Origin: an uncultured Cohaesibacter sp.
GTDB taxonomy: Bacteria > Pseudomonadota > Alphaproteobacteria > Rhizobiales > Cohaesibacteraceae
Length of the DNA: 64,000 nucleotides
Reading direction: 5' to 3'
NCBI RefSeq assembly: GCF_963682185.1
Contig: NZ_OY821667.1
Span: 1,160,109-1,224,108, forward strand
Both the position numbers and the translations under genes were made by a program. Shown here one piece after another: positions 55,548 through 63,863 of the stretch. Under the pieces are notes generated by a model. It ran no database searches. It was not told the origin of the DNA and saw nothing but the letters and a program-made list of their open reading frames with translations. Every line of letters starts with the position of its first letter. Position 1 is the stretch's first letter.

Positions 55548-56114
55548 ATGACCAACAAAAATATTCCATCCACGAAGCACGCCAGCAACTGGCAAGACAC
55601 TGTCAGCTGTGGCGACATTGTTGCTTTCGCTATGCCCGGATACCATTACGACAAAGATCGACAGCCCGCAAATGAGCCATTGCCATGTCTTATCGTTGAC
55701 GAGGCAATCTATGTCGGCAGCCGTTATCTGACCCTCGCACGGGGACAAGCCATCGGGACAACTTTTAACCACGGCCCCCAAATCCGCGTCGAGCATTCTG
55801 CCGCCTTTGGTGCTGCAGGTCTCACGCAGCCGACAGTCTACAATCTGCGGGGGCTTGTGATTGTCTCTGTCAACCATGAAGGCTTTGCACTCAACAAGGG
55901 TGGAACACCAGTCCTTGGTCGGTTGGTTGGTGACGAGCTCGTTCAGTTGGAACGCCTTAGAGCTCTTATCCATGCCACCAACGTTGAGCGCGCAGAAGGA
56001 CGAGCCGATACGCTCAAACGACAAGCCCTGCTTGCCAAGAGATCTGGCCGCCAAATGTCCGGAATGATTATCCCAGCGCCGATTGCCATCCCAAAACCCG
56101 ATCCCCAGCAGTAG
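55548..56114 (+). CDS. Hypothetical protein, PemK/MazF-like barrel possible
   Basis: A 188-residue soluble protein. The N-terminal half (CGDIVAFAMPG, EPLPCLIVDE and RYLTLARG) follows the small-barrel pattern of PemK/MazF-type proteins, which have GDI-V near the start and a P-x-L-V-V strand. The C-terminal half is helical (VQLERLRALIHATN) and ends in a Pro-rich tail. I do not claim toxin activity. It lies 87 bases before the next small gene on the same strand, between the mobilization and integration modules, and probably belongs to the island backbone. Confidence 0.55.
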   Translation: MTNKNIPSTKHASNWQDTVSCGDIVAFAMPGYHYDKDRQPANEPLPCLIVDEAIYVGSRYLTLARGQAIGTTFNHGPQIRVEHSAAFGAAGLTQPTVYNLRGLVIVSVNHEGFALNKGGTPVLGRLVGDELVQLERLRALIHATNVERAEGRADTLKRQALLAKRSGRQMSGMIIPAPIAIPKPDPQQ

Positions 56115-56200
56115 CCACAGTGTGGTCTGAGATTTGTCCGACCAGCCACGGTGTCGGCCGGACAAATCACCAACCCATTCATTTTGAAAAGGATGACTAT

Positions 56201-56605
56201 ATGCCCCTTATACCTGAAACCTATCGCCACAATATTTCGCTTCTTGTCGATAAGCGCTCGACCGATGCCAGCCGCATCCTCGATATTGGAGCCGATGCAA
56301 TCCACGCGGCTCGACAGGCGTCTTACTCTTTGCCCGATATTGCACTCGGCGATATTTTCGACGACATCAGGCCAATGCATGCCCTGATCGATGCTGTCAT
56401 CAATCGCCGTGTTCTTGATCCGCAATTTGAACAGATCGTCGACGATTTACTGGAGGAGATAGCCGAACTGGATGCGGACAATCCTTTGGCTCCAGCCATG
56501 GCCAGTCTACGGGCTGATCTGCAAGAGGCTCAGTATTTTGCCAATCGATTTCTGGACCTCATTCACGCTGAGAAGCAACGGGCACAATCGTTCAGAGAGA
56601 TGTAA
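56201..56605 (+). CDS. Hypothetical protein of the island backbone
   Basis: A 134-residue, mostly helical acidic protein that I do not recognise. It begins MPLIPETYRHNISLLVD after a good ribosome-binding site (AAAAGGATGACTAT), has no signal peptide or membrane segment, and carries Asp/Glu-rich segments (DDLLEEIAELDADN). It follows the previous hypothetical gene on the same strand, so the two may form a small unit. The longer frame upstream to 56120 lacks a start with a ribosome-binding site. Confidence 0.6.
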   Translation: MPLIPETYRHNISLLVDKRSTDASRILDIGADAIHAARQASYSLPDIALGDIFDDIRPMHALIDAVINRRVLDPQFEQIVDDLLEEIAELDADNPLAPAMASLRADLQEAQYFANRFLDLIHAEKQRAQSFREM

Positions 56606-57092
56606 ATCAAGTAAAACGCACCGAACAACCTCGCCATCGACAACGCGATGGCGAGGCCAATGAGACAGCGTCGGCGGCAAAGCAGATAAATGCGACGGGA
56701 ACGGCGGAAACCGGAAATAAACCCCAATTAAATCAATCAGATAGATTTTCATCATCTTTATTTGGGTTTCTGAAATTTTAGCACTAAGCAAAACCGCACA
56801 TATTGCACCCACTGCCAACGGTTATGGTAACGCAAATACTGCGCATCGGGACTGCCAAGATTTCTGAATACCTCGACTGTATCAGGACAACGAGGCGATA
56901 AAAGAGCTTTTCGGCACCAATCGCGGTCTTGAGAGCGTTTTTCTCGCGAAATAGACGCATTTTGGTTTGGGACCCGCTCTCAGCTTTTCTACTTCCCTTT
57001 TAGTCACGCAAACACAAAGAGCCGTCGGTTGGCATTCAACCGGGCGGCGTGGCGATGGAATTCGCCGAGAAAGTGTATTGGAAGGCCAGCAA
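56606..57092. other. Intergenic region before the excisionase-like gene
   Basis: About 490 bases with no gene. A perfect 11-bp stem, CCTCGCCATCG/CGATGGCGAGG (56629-56656), lies just after the hypothetical gene and may be a terminator without a T tract or a protein site. The rest is AT-rich and should hold the promoter of the xis-int pair. Confidence 0.5.
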
Positions 57093-57368
57093 ATGGATAG
57101 TCAGCCCCTCACCCCGGAACAAGTCTCAGAACGTTGGCAATGCTCCAAAACCCTTGTCATCGAGACGATCAACGAGGGCAAACTGTCAGCGTTCCGCTTA
57201 GGCAAAAAACAATTCCGTATCCCAATCGAAGCCGTAAAGGAGTATGAGGCATGTCTAGTCAAATCAAAATGTATCGAGGTGTCTGGTGTGAAGTCTGGTA
57301 CGAGGGCGGAAAAACTCGCCGCGCATCACTTGGTACGACAGACTTCCAAGAAGCGCGGCGGCGTCTAG
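57093..57368 (+). CDS. Excisionase-like helix-turn-helix protein
   Basis: A 91-residue DNA-binding protein with the MerR/excisionase-type pattern: LTPEQVSERWQCSKTLVIETINEGKLSAFRLGKKQFRIPIEAVKEYE, shown here in two parts (LTPEQVSERWQCSKT and RLGKKQFRIPIEAVKEY). Such proteins bend DNA to direct excision with the integrase. The ATG at 57093 follows GGAAGGCCAGC. It overlaps the integrase gene by about 118 bases in another frame, an arrangement often seen for xis-int pairs. Confidence 0.75.
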   Translation: MDSQPLTPEQVSERWQCSKTLVIETINEGKLSAFRLGKKQFRIPIEAVKEYEACLVKSKCIEVSGVKSGTRAEKLAAHHLVRQTSKKRGGV

Positions 57369-58240
57369 CTCAAGTTGAAGATATCCTAAAAACACCCTCA
57401 GAGATCACGGTAGAATGGCTCTGGAATGAGTATGTGCAAGAGAACGAGGGCAAAGCAGTTCTCGAGACCATGGAACATACATGGAAAGCTCTTGGACAGC
57501 ATTTTGGCTATCTCTTGCCAAATCTGATAAAAAGGAAAACCTGTACAGACTATATCGAAGCCCGTCGGGCTGCAGGCAAAGCAGATGGGACAATTTGGAC
57601 AGAACTCGGTCATCTTAGCACAGTGATGAATTTCGGCGAGAAAAACGACTGGATCAAGAAGGCTCCATATATCCATCGACCTAAGAAACCAGACCCCGTC
57701 GACAGATACCTCAAAAAAGCCGAAGTCAAAACGCTCATCGAATGCGCGACGAAACCCCATGTGAAGCTGGCCATTACGATTATGAGCGCCACAGGAGCAA
57801 GGATCGGAGCAGTTTCTGAGCTGACCTGGGATCGTTGCGATTTTGAACGGCGACTGATCACTTTTAAGCGACCAGAAGATCTTCAAAGGCGTAAGGGCCG
57901 TGCGGTGGTGCCCATGAATGACACCGTTTATCATGCGCTCCTCGAGGCAAAGTCCAAGGCCATGACCGAACATGTCATTACGTGGGGTGACAAGCCAGTA
58001 AAATCTCTCAAACGCTCGTTGGCCACCGCGTCGGCCAAGGCTGGTCTCAAAAGGGTTACGGCCCATCTGTTGCGCCATAGCGCTGCTGTCTGGATGGCCG
58101 AAGAAGGAAACTCCATGTCAGAAATCGCACAGTTTCTTGGGCATTCAGATTCGAGGATCACGGAAAAGGTCTACGCGAAATTTTCACCGGAATATCTTCG
58201 AAAGACCGCAAAAGCTACAGAATTGGACATGGAGGAATGA
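57251..58240 (+). CDS. int: Tyrosine recombinase / integrase of the island
   Basis: Site-specific recombinase that integrates the island at the tRNA-Val 3' end. The 329-residue protein has an N-terminal arm domain, a core-binding domain, and a catalytic domain (~150-320) with Arg in SATGARIGAVSELTW, a Lys in the beta-hairpin, HLLRHSAAVWM (His-x-x-Arg), GHSDSRITEKVYAKF with the second His and the nucleophilic Tyr. The ATG at 57251 follows AAGGAGTATGAGGC. It lies 174 bases from the att repeat, with an arm-type repeat copy in between. Confidence 0.92.
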   Translation: MSSQIKMYRGVWCEVWYEGGKTRRASLGTTDFQEARRRLAQVEDILKTPSEITVEWLWNEYVQENEGKAVLETMEHTWKALGQHFGYLLPNLIKRKTCTDYIEARRAAGKADGTIWTELGHLSTVMNFGEKNDWIKKAPYIHRPKKPDPVDRYLKKAEVKTLIECATKPHVKLAITIMSATGARIGAVSELTWDRCDFERRLITFKRPEDLQRRKGRAVVPMNDTVYHALLEAKSKAMTEHVITWGDKPVKSLKRSLATASAKAGLKRVTAHLLRHSAAVWMAEEGNSMSEIAQFLGHSDSRITEKVYAKFSPEYLRKTAKATELDMEE

Positions 58241-58342
58241 TCCGTCGAATCCAACCAGAAGATATGACCACTGGAGTGTTATCTATCTGGAAACATCCCT
58301 CTTTTCCCATGCAAAATGGAAAACAGGAGCGCCTCTTGAACA

Positions 58343-58368
58343 ACCGGTTCACGCTGAACCAGCGGGAA
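58343..58368. repeat. Right copy of the island-end repeat
   Basis: Matches 38923-38947 with one extra base (GGTTCACGCTGAACC then AGCGGGAAC). It is 47 bases inside the right att repeat and probably an integrase arm-binding site. Confidence 0.6.
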
Positions 58369-58414
58369 CATCGTTACAGAGGTGGCCCGAACATCTATAG
58401 CATTGATTTTATTG

Positions 58415-58469
58415 AGGAAAGGATGGTGGGCGTAACTGGGATTGAACCAGTGACCCCTTCGATGTCAAC
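58415..58469. repeat. attR, right 55-bp direct repeat of the island
   Basis: Identical to 38775-38829 and lying within the intact tRNA-Val gene from its downstream flank to the anticodon stem. This end retains the functional tRNA. Confidence 0.9.
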
Positions 58470-58498
58470 GAAGTGCTCTCCCGCTGAGCTATACGCCC
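58424..58498 (-). tRNA. tRNA-Val (anticodon GAC)
   Basis: Reads GGGCGTA-TA-GCTC with an AGCGGGA D-loop, anticodon stem CTTCG/CGAAG around TTGACAT (anticodon GAC), variable GGGTC, T-arm ACTGG-TTCAATC-CCAGT, acceptor TACGCCC, then A-CCA. All four arms pair and the CCA is encoded. Its 3' half is the island's attachment site. Confidence 0.95.
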
Positions 58499-58667
58499 AT
58501 CCTTGGTCGGCTGATTGGTTCAGCCTGTGCGGTGAGAAGGCTTCTACCGCCCTCTCAGGGGGATTGCAACCCCCTTTTGCAATTCTGTCATCAATGGGCA
58601 ATGAAGCTGTGAAAAACCATAAATATCAACAGCCCCAATGAGCGCATGATGCTCATGAAGCGCCTGT

Positions 58668-59027
58668 TCAGGCAGCCAGCATCTTGCTGACTTCATTCAC
58701 CAGATCCCGCAGATGAAAAGGCTTGGAAAGCACCTTGGCGTCTTTTGGCGTGTTGCTGTCCGGGTTCAGAGCCACAGCGGCGAATCCGGTGATAAACATC
58801 ACCTTCAGATCAGGATCAAGCTCGGTTGCGCGCCTTGCCAACTCGATGCCATCCATTTCCGGCATGACAATATCGGTGAGCAACAAGGTGAATGGCTCTT
58901 CGCGCAGTCGGTCATACGCGCTTTTCCCGTTATCAAACGAGACCACTTCATATCCCGCATTCTGCAGCGCACGCGAAAGGAAGCGGCGCATGTCATTGTC
59001 GTCTTCAGCAAGCAAAATCTGCGACAT
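58668..59027 (-). CDS. cpdR: Single-domain response regulator CpdR
   Basis: A 119-residue receiver-domain protein without an output domain, matching alphaproteobacterial CpdR: MSQILLAEDDNDMRRFL, the phospho-acceptor Asp in LLLTDIVMPEMDG (~residue 51), FITGFAAVAL and the C-terminal KVLSKPFHLRDLVNEV. CpdR, phosphorylated through the CckA-ChpT phosphorelay, directs the ClpXP protease in the cell cycle. The ATG at 59027 follows GGAGAAAAATATAAC. Neighbourhood with an N-formylglutamate amidohydrolase gene is common in Hyphomicrobiales. Confidence 0.92.
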   Translation of the reverse strand: MSQILLAEDDNDMRRFLSRALQNAGYEVVSFDNGKSAYDRLREEPFTLLLTDIVMPEMDGIELARRATELDPDLKVMFITGFAAVALNPDSNTPKDAKVLSKPFHLRDLVNEVSKMLAA

Positions 59028-59319
59028 GTTATATTTTTCTCCAGCCCGCAGCCGGGCATATTTTTGCAAATTCGTCTTAACCCGAATTCGGGATTTGGCA
59101 AGCTACAATTCAACAGCCTCGGGGTAAAAATCCCGTGAACCAAAAGAGATTTCAACCCGTTTCCCATCGATTCAGGCGAATTTCATCCCTTTTTCCTTGT
59201 AACGGACGCACTTAATCCCGATAATATTGAAATACACTTATCAGACAAGAGATAAGATAGCCAAGCTTTAGACTTTTATACCTCCTGAAAGGCTCTCATA
59301 GAGGCGCAAGCCAGAAAGA

Positions 59320-60282
59320 GTGCAACAGGTCCATCAAGATCAGTCGCTCTGTGGCGACAAGAAAAGAACCGAGAGCGCATTGAACCCCGACGATTTTCAG
59401 CCAACCGAAACGCTGGATGTGCCATTTTGGATAGAAAGGCCCGAGCAACAATTGGCGCCTTTTCTCTTCAGCTCCCCCCATTCCGGGCGATGCTATACGG
59501 AAGAGTTTAAAAAGGCCAGTCGACTGACCGAACTTGAATTGCGCAGCTCTGAGGATTCTTATGTCGATCTGCTCTTTTCTAAAGTGACATCCTTGGGTGT
59601 GCCTTTCATGGCGGCCAATTTTCCTCGCGCCTATCTGGATCTCAATCGTGAGCCCTATGAGCTGGACCCGATTGTCTTCAAGGATCCCCTGCCCTCCTAT
59701 GCCAAAACGTCCGGCACAAGAGTTGGCAGCGGCCTGGGCACCATTGCACGCATTGTTTCCGAGCGAAAGGAAATCTACCGCCACAAGCTGAGCCTTGAGG
59801 AAGGGCTGGAGCGGATCGAAACGCTTTACAAGCCCTATCACCAAAGCTTGCGCAGAGAGCTGGCTCTGGCGCATGTGAATTTCGGGTACGCCTGCCTCAT
59901 AGACTGCCACTCGATGCCATCACGCGTGTTTCAGAATGCCAATCCGAGCAGCCGCCCCGATATTGTTCTGGGAGACCGCTATGGCGCCAGCTGTCACCCG
60001 TCCTTGATCAGCTCGGCCAAGAGCATCCTTGGCCATTTGGGGCTGCGCGTGGATATCAATCGCCCCTATGCCGGCGGTTTCATCACCCAGCATTACGGGC
60101 GTCCGATGAAAGGGCTCCATGCTCTGCAAATCGAAATTGATCGCAGCCTCTATATGAATGAGGACACTTTCGAGCCTGTTCCTCACTTTCAGGAGCTAGT
60201 TGACCTGTTCGAACGCTTTACCGAGCTGCTTATACAATGTGCAAGCGACGCTCTATACCCGACGGCGGCTGCCGCTGAGTAA
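59320..60282 (+). CDS. N-formylglutamate amidohydrolase family protein
   Basis: Metallo-amidohydrolase of about 320 residues that hydrolyses N-formyl-glutamate (last step of one histidine-degradation route) or related amides. Family motifs are SSPHSGRCY with the first metal His, a DLNREPYELDP segment, DCHSMPSRV and ADINRPYAGGFITQHYG (shown here in part), followed by ALQIEIDRSLYM. No ATG is available near the N-terminus; the GTG at 59320 or a TTG at 59380 is used, with weak ribosome-binding sites. It is divergent from cpdR. Confidence 0.85.
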   Translation: MQQVHQDQSLCGDKKRTESALNPDDFQPTETLDVPFWIERPEQQLAPFLFSSPHSGRCYTEEFKKASRLTELELRSSEDSYVDLLFSKVTSLGVPFMAANFPRAYLDLNREPYELDPIVFKDPLPSYAKTSGTRVGSGLGTIARIVSERKEIYRHKLSLEEGLERIETLYKPYHQSLRRELALAHVNFGYACLIDCHSMPSRVFQNANPSSRPDIVLGDRYGASCHPSLISSAKSILGHLGLRVDINRPYAGGFITQHYGRPMKGLHALQIEIDRSLYMNEDTFEPVPHFQELVDLFERFTELLIQCASDALYPTAAAAE

Positions 60283-60430
60283 TTATTTACGCCTCTCCGC
60301 GATGTATTTTCTTGTCCCATACAGGCGCTGATCAAGCACATTCACAAACGCGAGACGCAGAGTTACAAGCGGCCTCCGCCTGATCTCCTCTAAAGACACA
60401 GCCCTTCCTTATAGGCTTGATCTCAAAACA

Positions 60431-60507
60431 AAAAAAAGGCCGCATGACGCGGCCAAAAAAGTCTAAGGAGGAAACGCCCAGCAAGGGCGGCGGGAAAAAT
60501 GTTCCGC
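60431..60507 (-). ncRNA. Candidate anti-Shine-Dalgarno small RNA
   Basis: Read on the minus strand: a hairpin CGCCC-TTGCT-GGGCG, then single-stranded TTTCCTCCTTAGACTTTTTT carrying CCTCCTTA, complementary to a Shine-Dalgarno sequence, then a strong terminator GGCCGC-GTCAT-GCGGCC followed by eight T (60438-60454 plus tail). A TTGACA hexamer at 60543-60538 could be the -35 box, putting the start near 60507 and the RNA at ~77 bases. This layout is that of alphaproteobacterial anti-SD sRNAs (alpha-r14/cuckoo type). The 5' end is an estimate. Confidence 0.6.
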
Positions 60508-60543
60508 ACAGACAGGATCGCATTTACAACCCGAAACTGTCAA

Positions 60544-60959
60544 GCAAACGCAGAATGGTTCCAAGCCATGAAGCAAGCGACAGCGCCCAAAACATGCACA
60601 ATATTTAACCACACAACACCAAATAACTGAAATTACTTATTTTTAGATGCCTTAAAAGCAATCTTTTGTGGCAAGCAATTACTGTGCATATTTTTTGCGC
60701 AAATCAAATTATTCAATATTTTTGCTCATTTTGAATGCAGAATCGATCATTCCGCGCAAAAGCCCAAGCCCAAAACAACCAAGAGTCGCATTTTCGCCAC
60801 CATAACGCAGTCCTCACGGCTTGGTGAAACGGCGTGCACGCGGCCTCACTCCCAATTCATTTCCTATTGATCAACATTCTGGGCAGCATTGGAAGCGTTC
60901 CGGGGCAACAGATACTCGTTAGACCCCACTCACTTACTCATCATATTCGGGAGACAAAC
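60544..60959. other. AT-rich region upstream of bufA
   Basis: About 400 bases without a gene, low in GC between 60,600 and 60,740. It should hold the bufferin operon promoter and its leader; I could not assign -35/-10 boxes or an ECF sigma site with confidence. Confidence 0.45.
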
Positions 60960-61259
60960 ATGTCCACCAAAGTTAATACGCTTTCTGCAACATTTTTCGC
61001 CGGTGCCATTGCCACCATCGTTTCTGCTGGCGCTCTGACCACATTGTCCGCGGATGGCGCTCAGGCCGCTGAAAAGGAAAAATGCTACGGCGTCGCGATG
61101 AAGGGCCAAAATGATTGCAAGGCTGGCGCAGGCACCACATGTGCAGGCACCTCAACCGAAGACTATCAGGGCAATGCATGGAAGCTGGTCCCCAAAGGCA
61201 CCTGCACGACCATGAAAACCCCGAACGGGATGGGCAGCCTAGAACCGATCGAAGGCTGA
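60960..61259 (+). CDS. bufA: Bufferin precursor BufA (DUF2282)
   Basis: Precursor of a periplasmic RiPP metallophore. The 99-residue protein has a Sec signal peptide with a twenty-residue hydrophobic core (~11-30), cut near AQA (residue 36), and a core containing four Cys (42, 53, 61, 82) in [31 protein letters not shown] and KGTC, the DUF2282 pattern. In characterised bufferins, Cys residues are turned into thiooxazole-type groups by the MNIO enzyme and bind copper. The ATG at 60960 follows GGGAGACAAAC. A strong hairpin separates it from bufB. Confidence 0.9.
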   Translation: MSTKVNTLSATFFAGAIATIVSAGALTTLSADGAQAAEKEKCYGVAMKGQNDCKAGAGTTCAGTSTEDYQGNAWKLVPKGTCTTMKTPNGMGSLEPIEG

Positions 61260-61276
61260 TTGCAGCACGCGACAGG

Positions 61277-61310
61277 GCTCTTTTGGTGTTGCTCATCACG
61301 CCAAAAGAGC
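61277..61310 (+). terminator. Hairpin between bufA and bufB (attenuator)
   Basis: GCTCTTTTGG (61277-61286) and CCAAAAGAGC (61301-61310) form a perfect 10-bp stem with a 14-base loop. No T tract follows, so it may partly stop transcription or protect the bufA message, giving more precursor than enzyme. Confidence 0.55.
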
Positions 61311-61422
61311 GCCTGCCTTGTAAGCAACGCACAGACCCCTTCCCCACCCCTCATAGCGAACCGGGCCTTAACCGCCAGAAGGCCAAACAAAGCTCCCAGA
61401 ACGCCCAAAAGGAAATGATCCG

Positions 61423-62352
61423 ATGGCACCTTCCCAGATCACACCTGAATGGCCTGTCAAGCCTTCGAAGAAGATCCCGCCGAGGGCCGGTGTTGGCCTC
61501 AAGGCAGAACATTACCAGACCATTCTGGAAACCTCTCCAGACATCGGCTGGTTCGAAGTGCATCCTGAAAATTATATGGGTGCCGGAGGCCCTCCGCACC
61601 GCTATCTTGGCGAAATCGCTGCGCGCTATCCCCTTTCTCTACATGGCGTTGGCGCCTCCATAGGCGCCGACAAGCCTCTCGATACAGATCACATCGATCG
61701 CCTCAAGGCCCTCAACGAGCGCTACGCGCCCGGCCTCTTCTCAGAGCATCTGGCTTGGTCCAGCCATGACGAGGTCTTTTTCAACGACTTGCTACCCGTT
61801 CCCTACCGTCAGGACAGCCTTGATCGTGTCGTTAATCATGTGAACCAGCTACAGGACCATTTGAGCCGACGCATTCTCATTGAGAACCCGTCCGTCTATG
61901 TGGCTTTTGAAAGCTCCACCATGTCGGAAATCACCTTCCTTGAGCGACTGGTCGCACGCACGGGCTGCGGCCTGCTTCTCGATTGCAACAACGTTTATGT
62001 CTCGGCAACCAACCAGAATTATGACCCCATTGCGTATCTTGACGCCTTCCCCGTCGAACATGTGGGAGAAATTCATCTGGCCGGTTTCGCCCGCGATGAA
62101 GATGACGAAGGCGAGCCCCTGCTAATCGACGCCCATGACAGAGAGGTCGCAGATGCCGTCTGGGCCCTTTATGACCAGACATTGGCGCGCTCCGGCGCCG
62201 TCCCCACGCTGATTGAATGGGATAACAACATCCCCGATTGGGACATTCTGTTTGCCGAAGCCATGCGGGCGGAAGACAAGCTGCGGGCACTGCCAACAAA
62301 GCTCAAGGAACCAGAGCCAGACCTGATATTGGGGCATCGTCATGTCAGCTAG
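61423..62352 (+). CDS. bufB: MNIO family iron-dependent RiPP enzyme BufB (DUF692)
   Basis: Multinuclear non-heme iron enzyme that modifies Cys of BufA. The 309-residue TIM-barrel protein has the DUF692 metal-site motifs: LSLHGVGASIG (His74), LFSEHLAW (Glu108-His109), LIENPSVY (Glu154), LLLDCNNVYV (Asp187-Asn190), GEIHLAGF (His218), LIDAHD (Asp236, His238) and LIEWDNNIP (Glu265). The ATG at 61423 follows AAGGAAATGATCCG. It overlaps bufC by 11 bases. Confidence 0.9.
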   Translation: MAPSQITPEWPVKPSKKIPPRAGVGLKAEHYQTILETSPDIGWFEVHPENYMGAGGPPHRYLGEIAARYPLSLHGVGASIGADKPLDTDHIDRLKALNERYAPGLFSEHLAWSSHDEVFFNDLLPVPYRQDSLDRVVNHVNQLQDHLSRRILIENPSVYVAFESSTMSEITFLERLVARTGCGLLLDCNNVYVSATNQNYDPIAYLDAFPVEHVGEIHLAGFARDEDDEGEPLLIDAHDREVADAVWALYDQTLARSGAVPTLIEWDNNIPDWDILFAEAMRAEDKLRALPTKLKEPEPDLILGHRHVS

Positions 62353-63157
62353 CCCATCCCTTCATACCGCGCAGGCGTCTTTTTCCAGCGCTCTGATAAA
62401 GCCCGATCACCCCACGCCGGATGACGTGGTCGGCCCAAAGCCGGAGAAGAAGGCGCAAAAGCGCTTCGGTGTCTATCGCAACAATATGATTGTCAGCCTC
62501 ACAGAGGCGCTGATGGCTTCCTTTCCCACCATTATGGCATTAGTCGGGGAAGACTATTTCCGCGCCATGGCCCGTGTCTACATAACCAGCCACCCGCCGC
62601 GCACCGCCATGCTCAGCCGCTATGGCGACCTGTTCGCCAGCTTTCTGGATGACTTCGAGCCCGTGCAAGCCTTTCCCTATCTGGGCGATGTAGCTCGCAT
62701 CGAATTTGCCTGGCAGGAAGCCTATCATGCCGCAGATCAGTCCCCGCTTGATCCTACTAGTTTGCAACAGGTTCCACCAGACCGTCTGGCGGAGCTAACT
62801 TTCACGCTCCATCCAGCCTGTCGCCTTTTGGCTTCACCTTACCCCGCTTACAGCATTTGGGCTGCCCACAAGGAAGACGACCCGCAAGAGGCAATGGCCT
62901 CCTTGCCCCAAGAGCCGGAGGATTGCCTCATCACGCGCCCACACTGGGACGTCATGACGATTAAGCTCCCTGCTGGCGGCTTTGCCTTTCTCAAAGCGCT
63001 CAGAGAAGGACTAGCGCTTGGTCAGGCTGCAGCGGCCGCCCTTGAAGCAGCACCAGCCTTTGACTTCGCCCGCAATCTGGGTGGCCTTCTGGAAACTGGA
63101 GCCATAGCTGGCCTTCATAGTTCCACCTCAGGCGCACAGGGCAGAACAAGCCCCTAA
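62342..63157 (+). CDS. bufC: BufC partner protein (DUF2063)
   Basis: Substrate-binding partner of the MNIO enzyme, 271 residues. The N-terminal DUF2063 domain has the FGVYRNNMIVSLTEALMASFPTI pattern (shown in part) and a helical bundle; the C-terminal half resembles a precursor-binding RRE-like fold in related systems. Overlap with bufB implies a 1:1 complex. Ends near a 48-base gap before the DoxX gene. Confidence 0.88.
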   Translation: MSASPSLHTAQASFSSALIKPDHPTPDDVVGPKPEKKAQKRFGVYRNNMIVSLTEALMASFPTIMALVGEDYFRAMARVYITSHPPRTAMLSRYGDLFASFLDDFEPVQAFPYLGDVARIEFAWQEAYHAADQSPLDPTSLQQVPPDRLAELTFTLHPACRLLASPYPAYSIWAAHKEDDPQEAMASLPQEPEDCLITRPHWDVMTIKLPAGGFAFLKALREGLALGQAAAAALEAAPAFDFARNLGGLLETGAIAGLHSSTSGAQGRTSP

Positions 63158-63205
63158 CCACCCGACGCTGACCTAGCGTTTCAGCATCACGAAAGCCAAC
63201 CCACG

Positions 63206-63781
63206 ATGACCATATTTGCAGCCACCACTTCGTTTCATGCCCGCCTGTTTGGCTGGCTCGAACGCAAACTTGAGCCATGGTTCCTTGGGCTTAGCGCTCG
63301 CTTGATCTTTTCCAGTGTGCTGTTGTTTTATTTCCTCAACTCAGCACTGACCAAGGTGGGGGATGGCCCCTTTGGGCTCTTTTCGCCCTCAATCGGCGCC
63401 TACGCCCAGATCGTGCCACCCATTGCTGAAGCGGCTGGCTATGACACCAGTCAGATTGCCTTTTTGCCGTGGGGTCTTATTGTGCTGGCAGGCACTATCG
63501 CCGAATTCATCCTGCCGCCACTGATCCTCATCGGACTGACAACCCGACTTGCTTCTCTCGCCTTCATCGCCTTTATCGCAGTGATGACTTTCGTCGATAT
63601 TCAGTTCCACGGAGTGGAAGCAGAGACAATAGGTCAACTGTTTGACAGCGTTCACAATTCAACCATTCTAGACCAACGCCTGCTCTGGTTGATGCCGCTG
63701 CTGCTGCTCATCATCAAAGGCCCGGGCCGCTTGTCTGTGGATCATTGGCTTGCCCAAAGGCCAAGGCCTCAAACCGGTTAG
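63206..63781 (+). CDS. DoxX-family membrane protein of the bufferin operon
   Basis: A 191-residue inner-membrane protein with four hydrophobic helices and the DoxX pattern (LIFSSVLLFYFLNSALTKVG, and GTIAEFILPPLILIGL). DoxX proteins often close bufferin operons (bufD position), where they may handle redox or membrane links. Its exact role is not known. Start follows GACGCTGACC... with an ATG at 63206; spacing to bufC is 48 bases. Confidence 0.82.
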   Translation: MTIFAATTSFHARLFGWLERKLEPWFLGLSARLIFSSVLLFYFLNSALTKVGDGPFGLFSPSIGAYAQIVPPIAEAAGYDTSQIAFLPWGLIVLAGTIAEFILPPLILIGLTTRLASLAFIAFIAVMTFVDIQFHGVEAETIGQLFDSVHNSTILDQRLLWLMPLLLLIIKGPGRLSVDHWLAQRPRPQTG

Positions 63782-63863
63782 CTCCAGCACCTTTCCCCTT
63801 GACCTTGAGAGGACAAATCTGTCGTATAGGCGGCAACAGACGTCCCACCTCAAGGATCAATTC

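Larger units (their letters stand above)
38775..58469. mobile_element. Integrative mobilizable island in tRNA-Val(GAC) with defence genes
   Basis: A 19.7-kb segment bounded by 55-bp identical direct repeats (38775-38829 and 58415-58469) made from the 3' half of tRNA-Val. It carries a tyrosine integrase and excisionase-like gene at the tRNA end, a MobV-type relaxase with an inverted-repeat region near it, two small unknown genes, HipBA at the far end and defence-type cargo in between: an SMC-like ATPase, a decayed HNH nuclease and a type I restriction-modification system. No self-transfer (type IV secretion) genes are present, so transfer would need a helper. Flanking core genes differ in strand and function. 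Confidence 0.88.
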
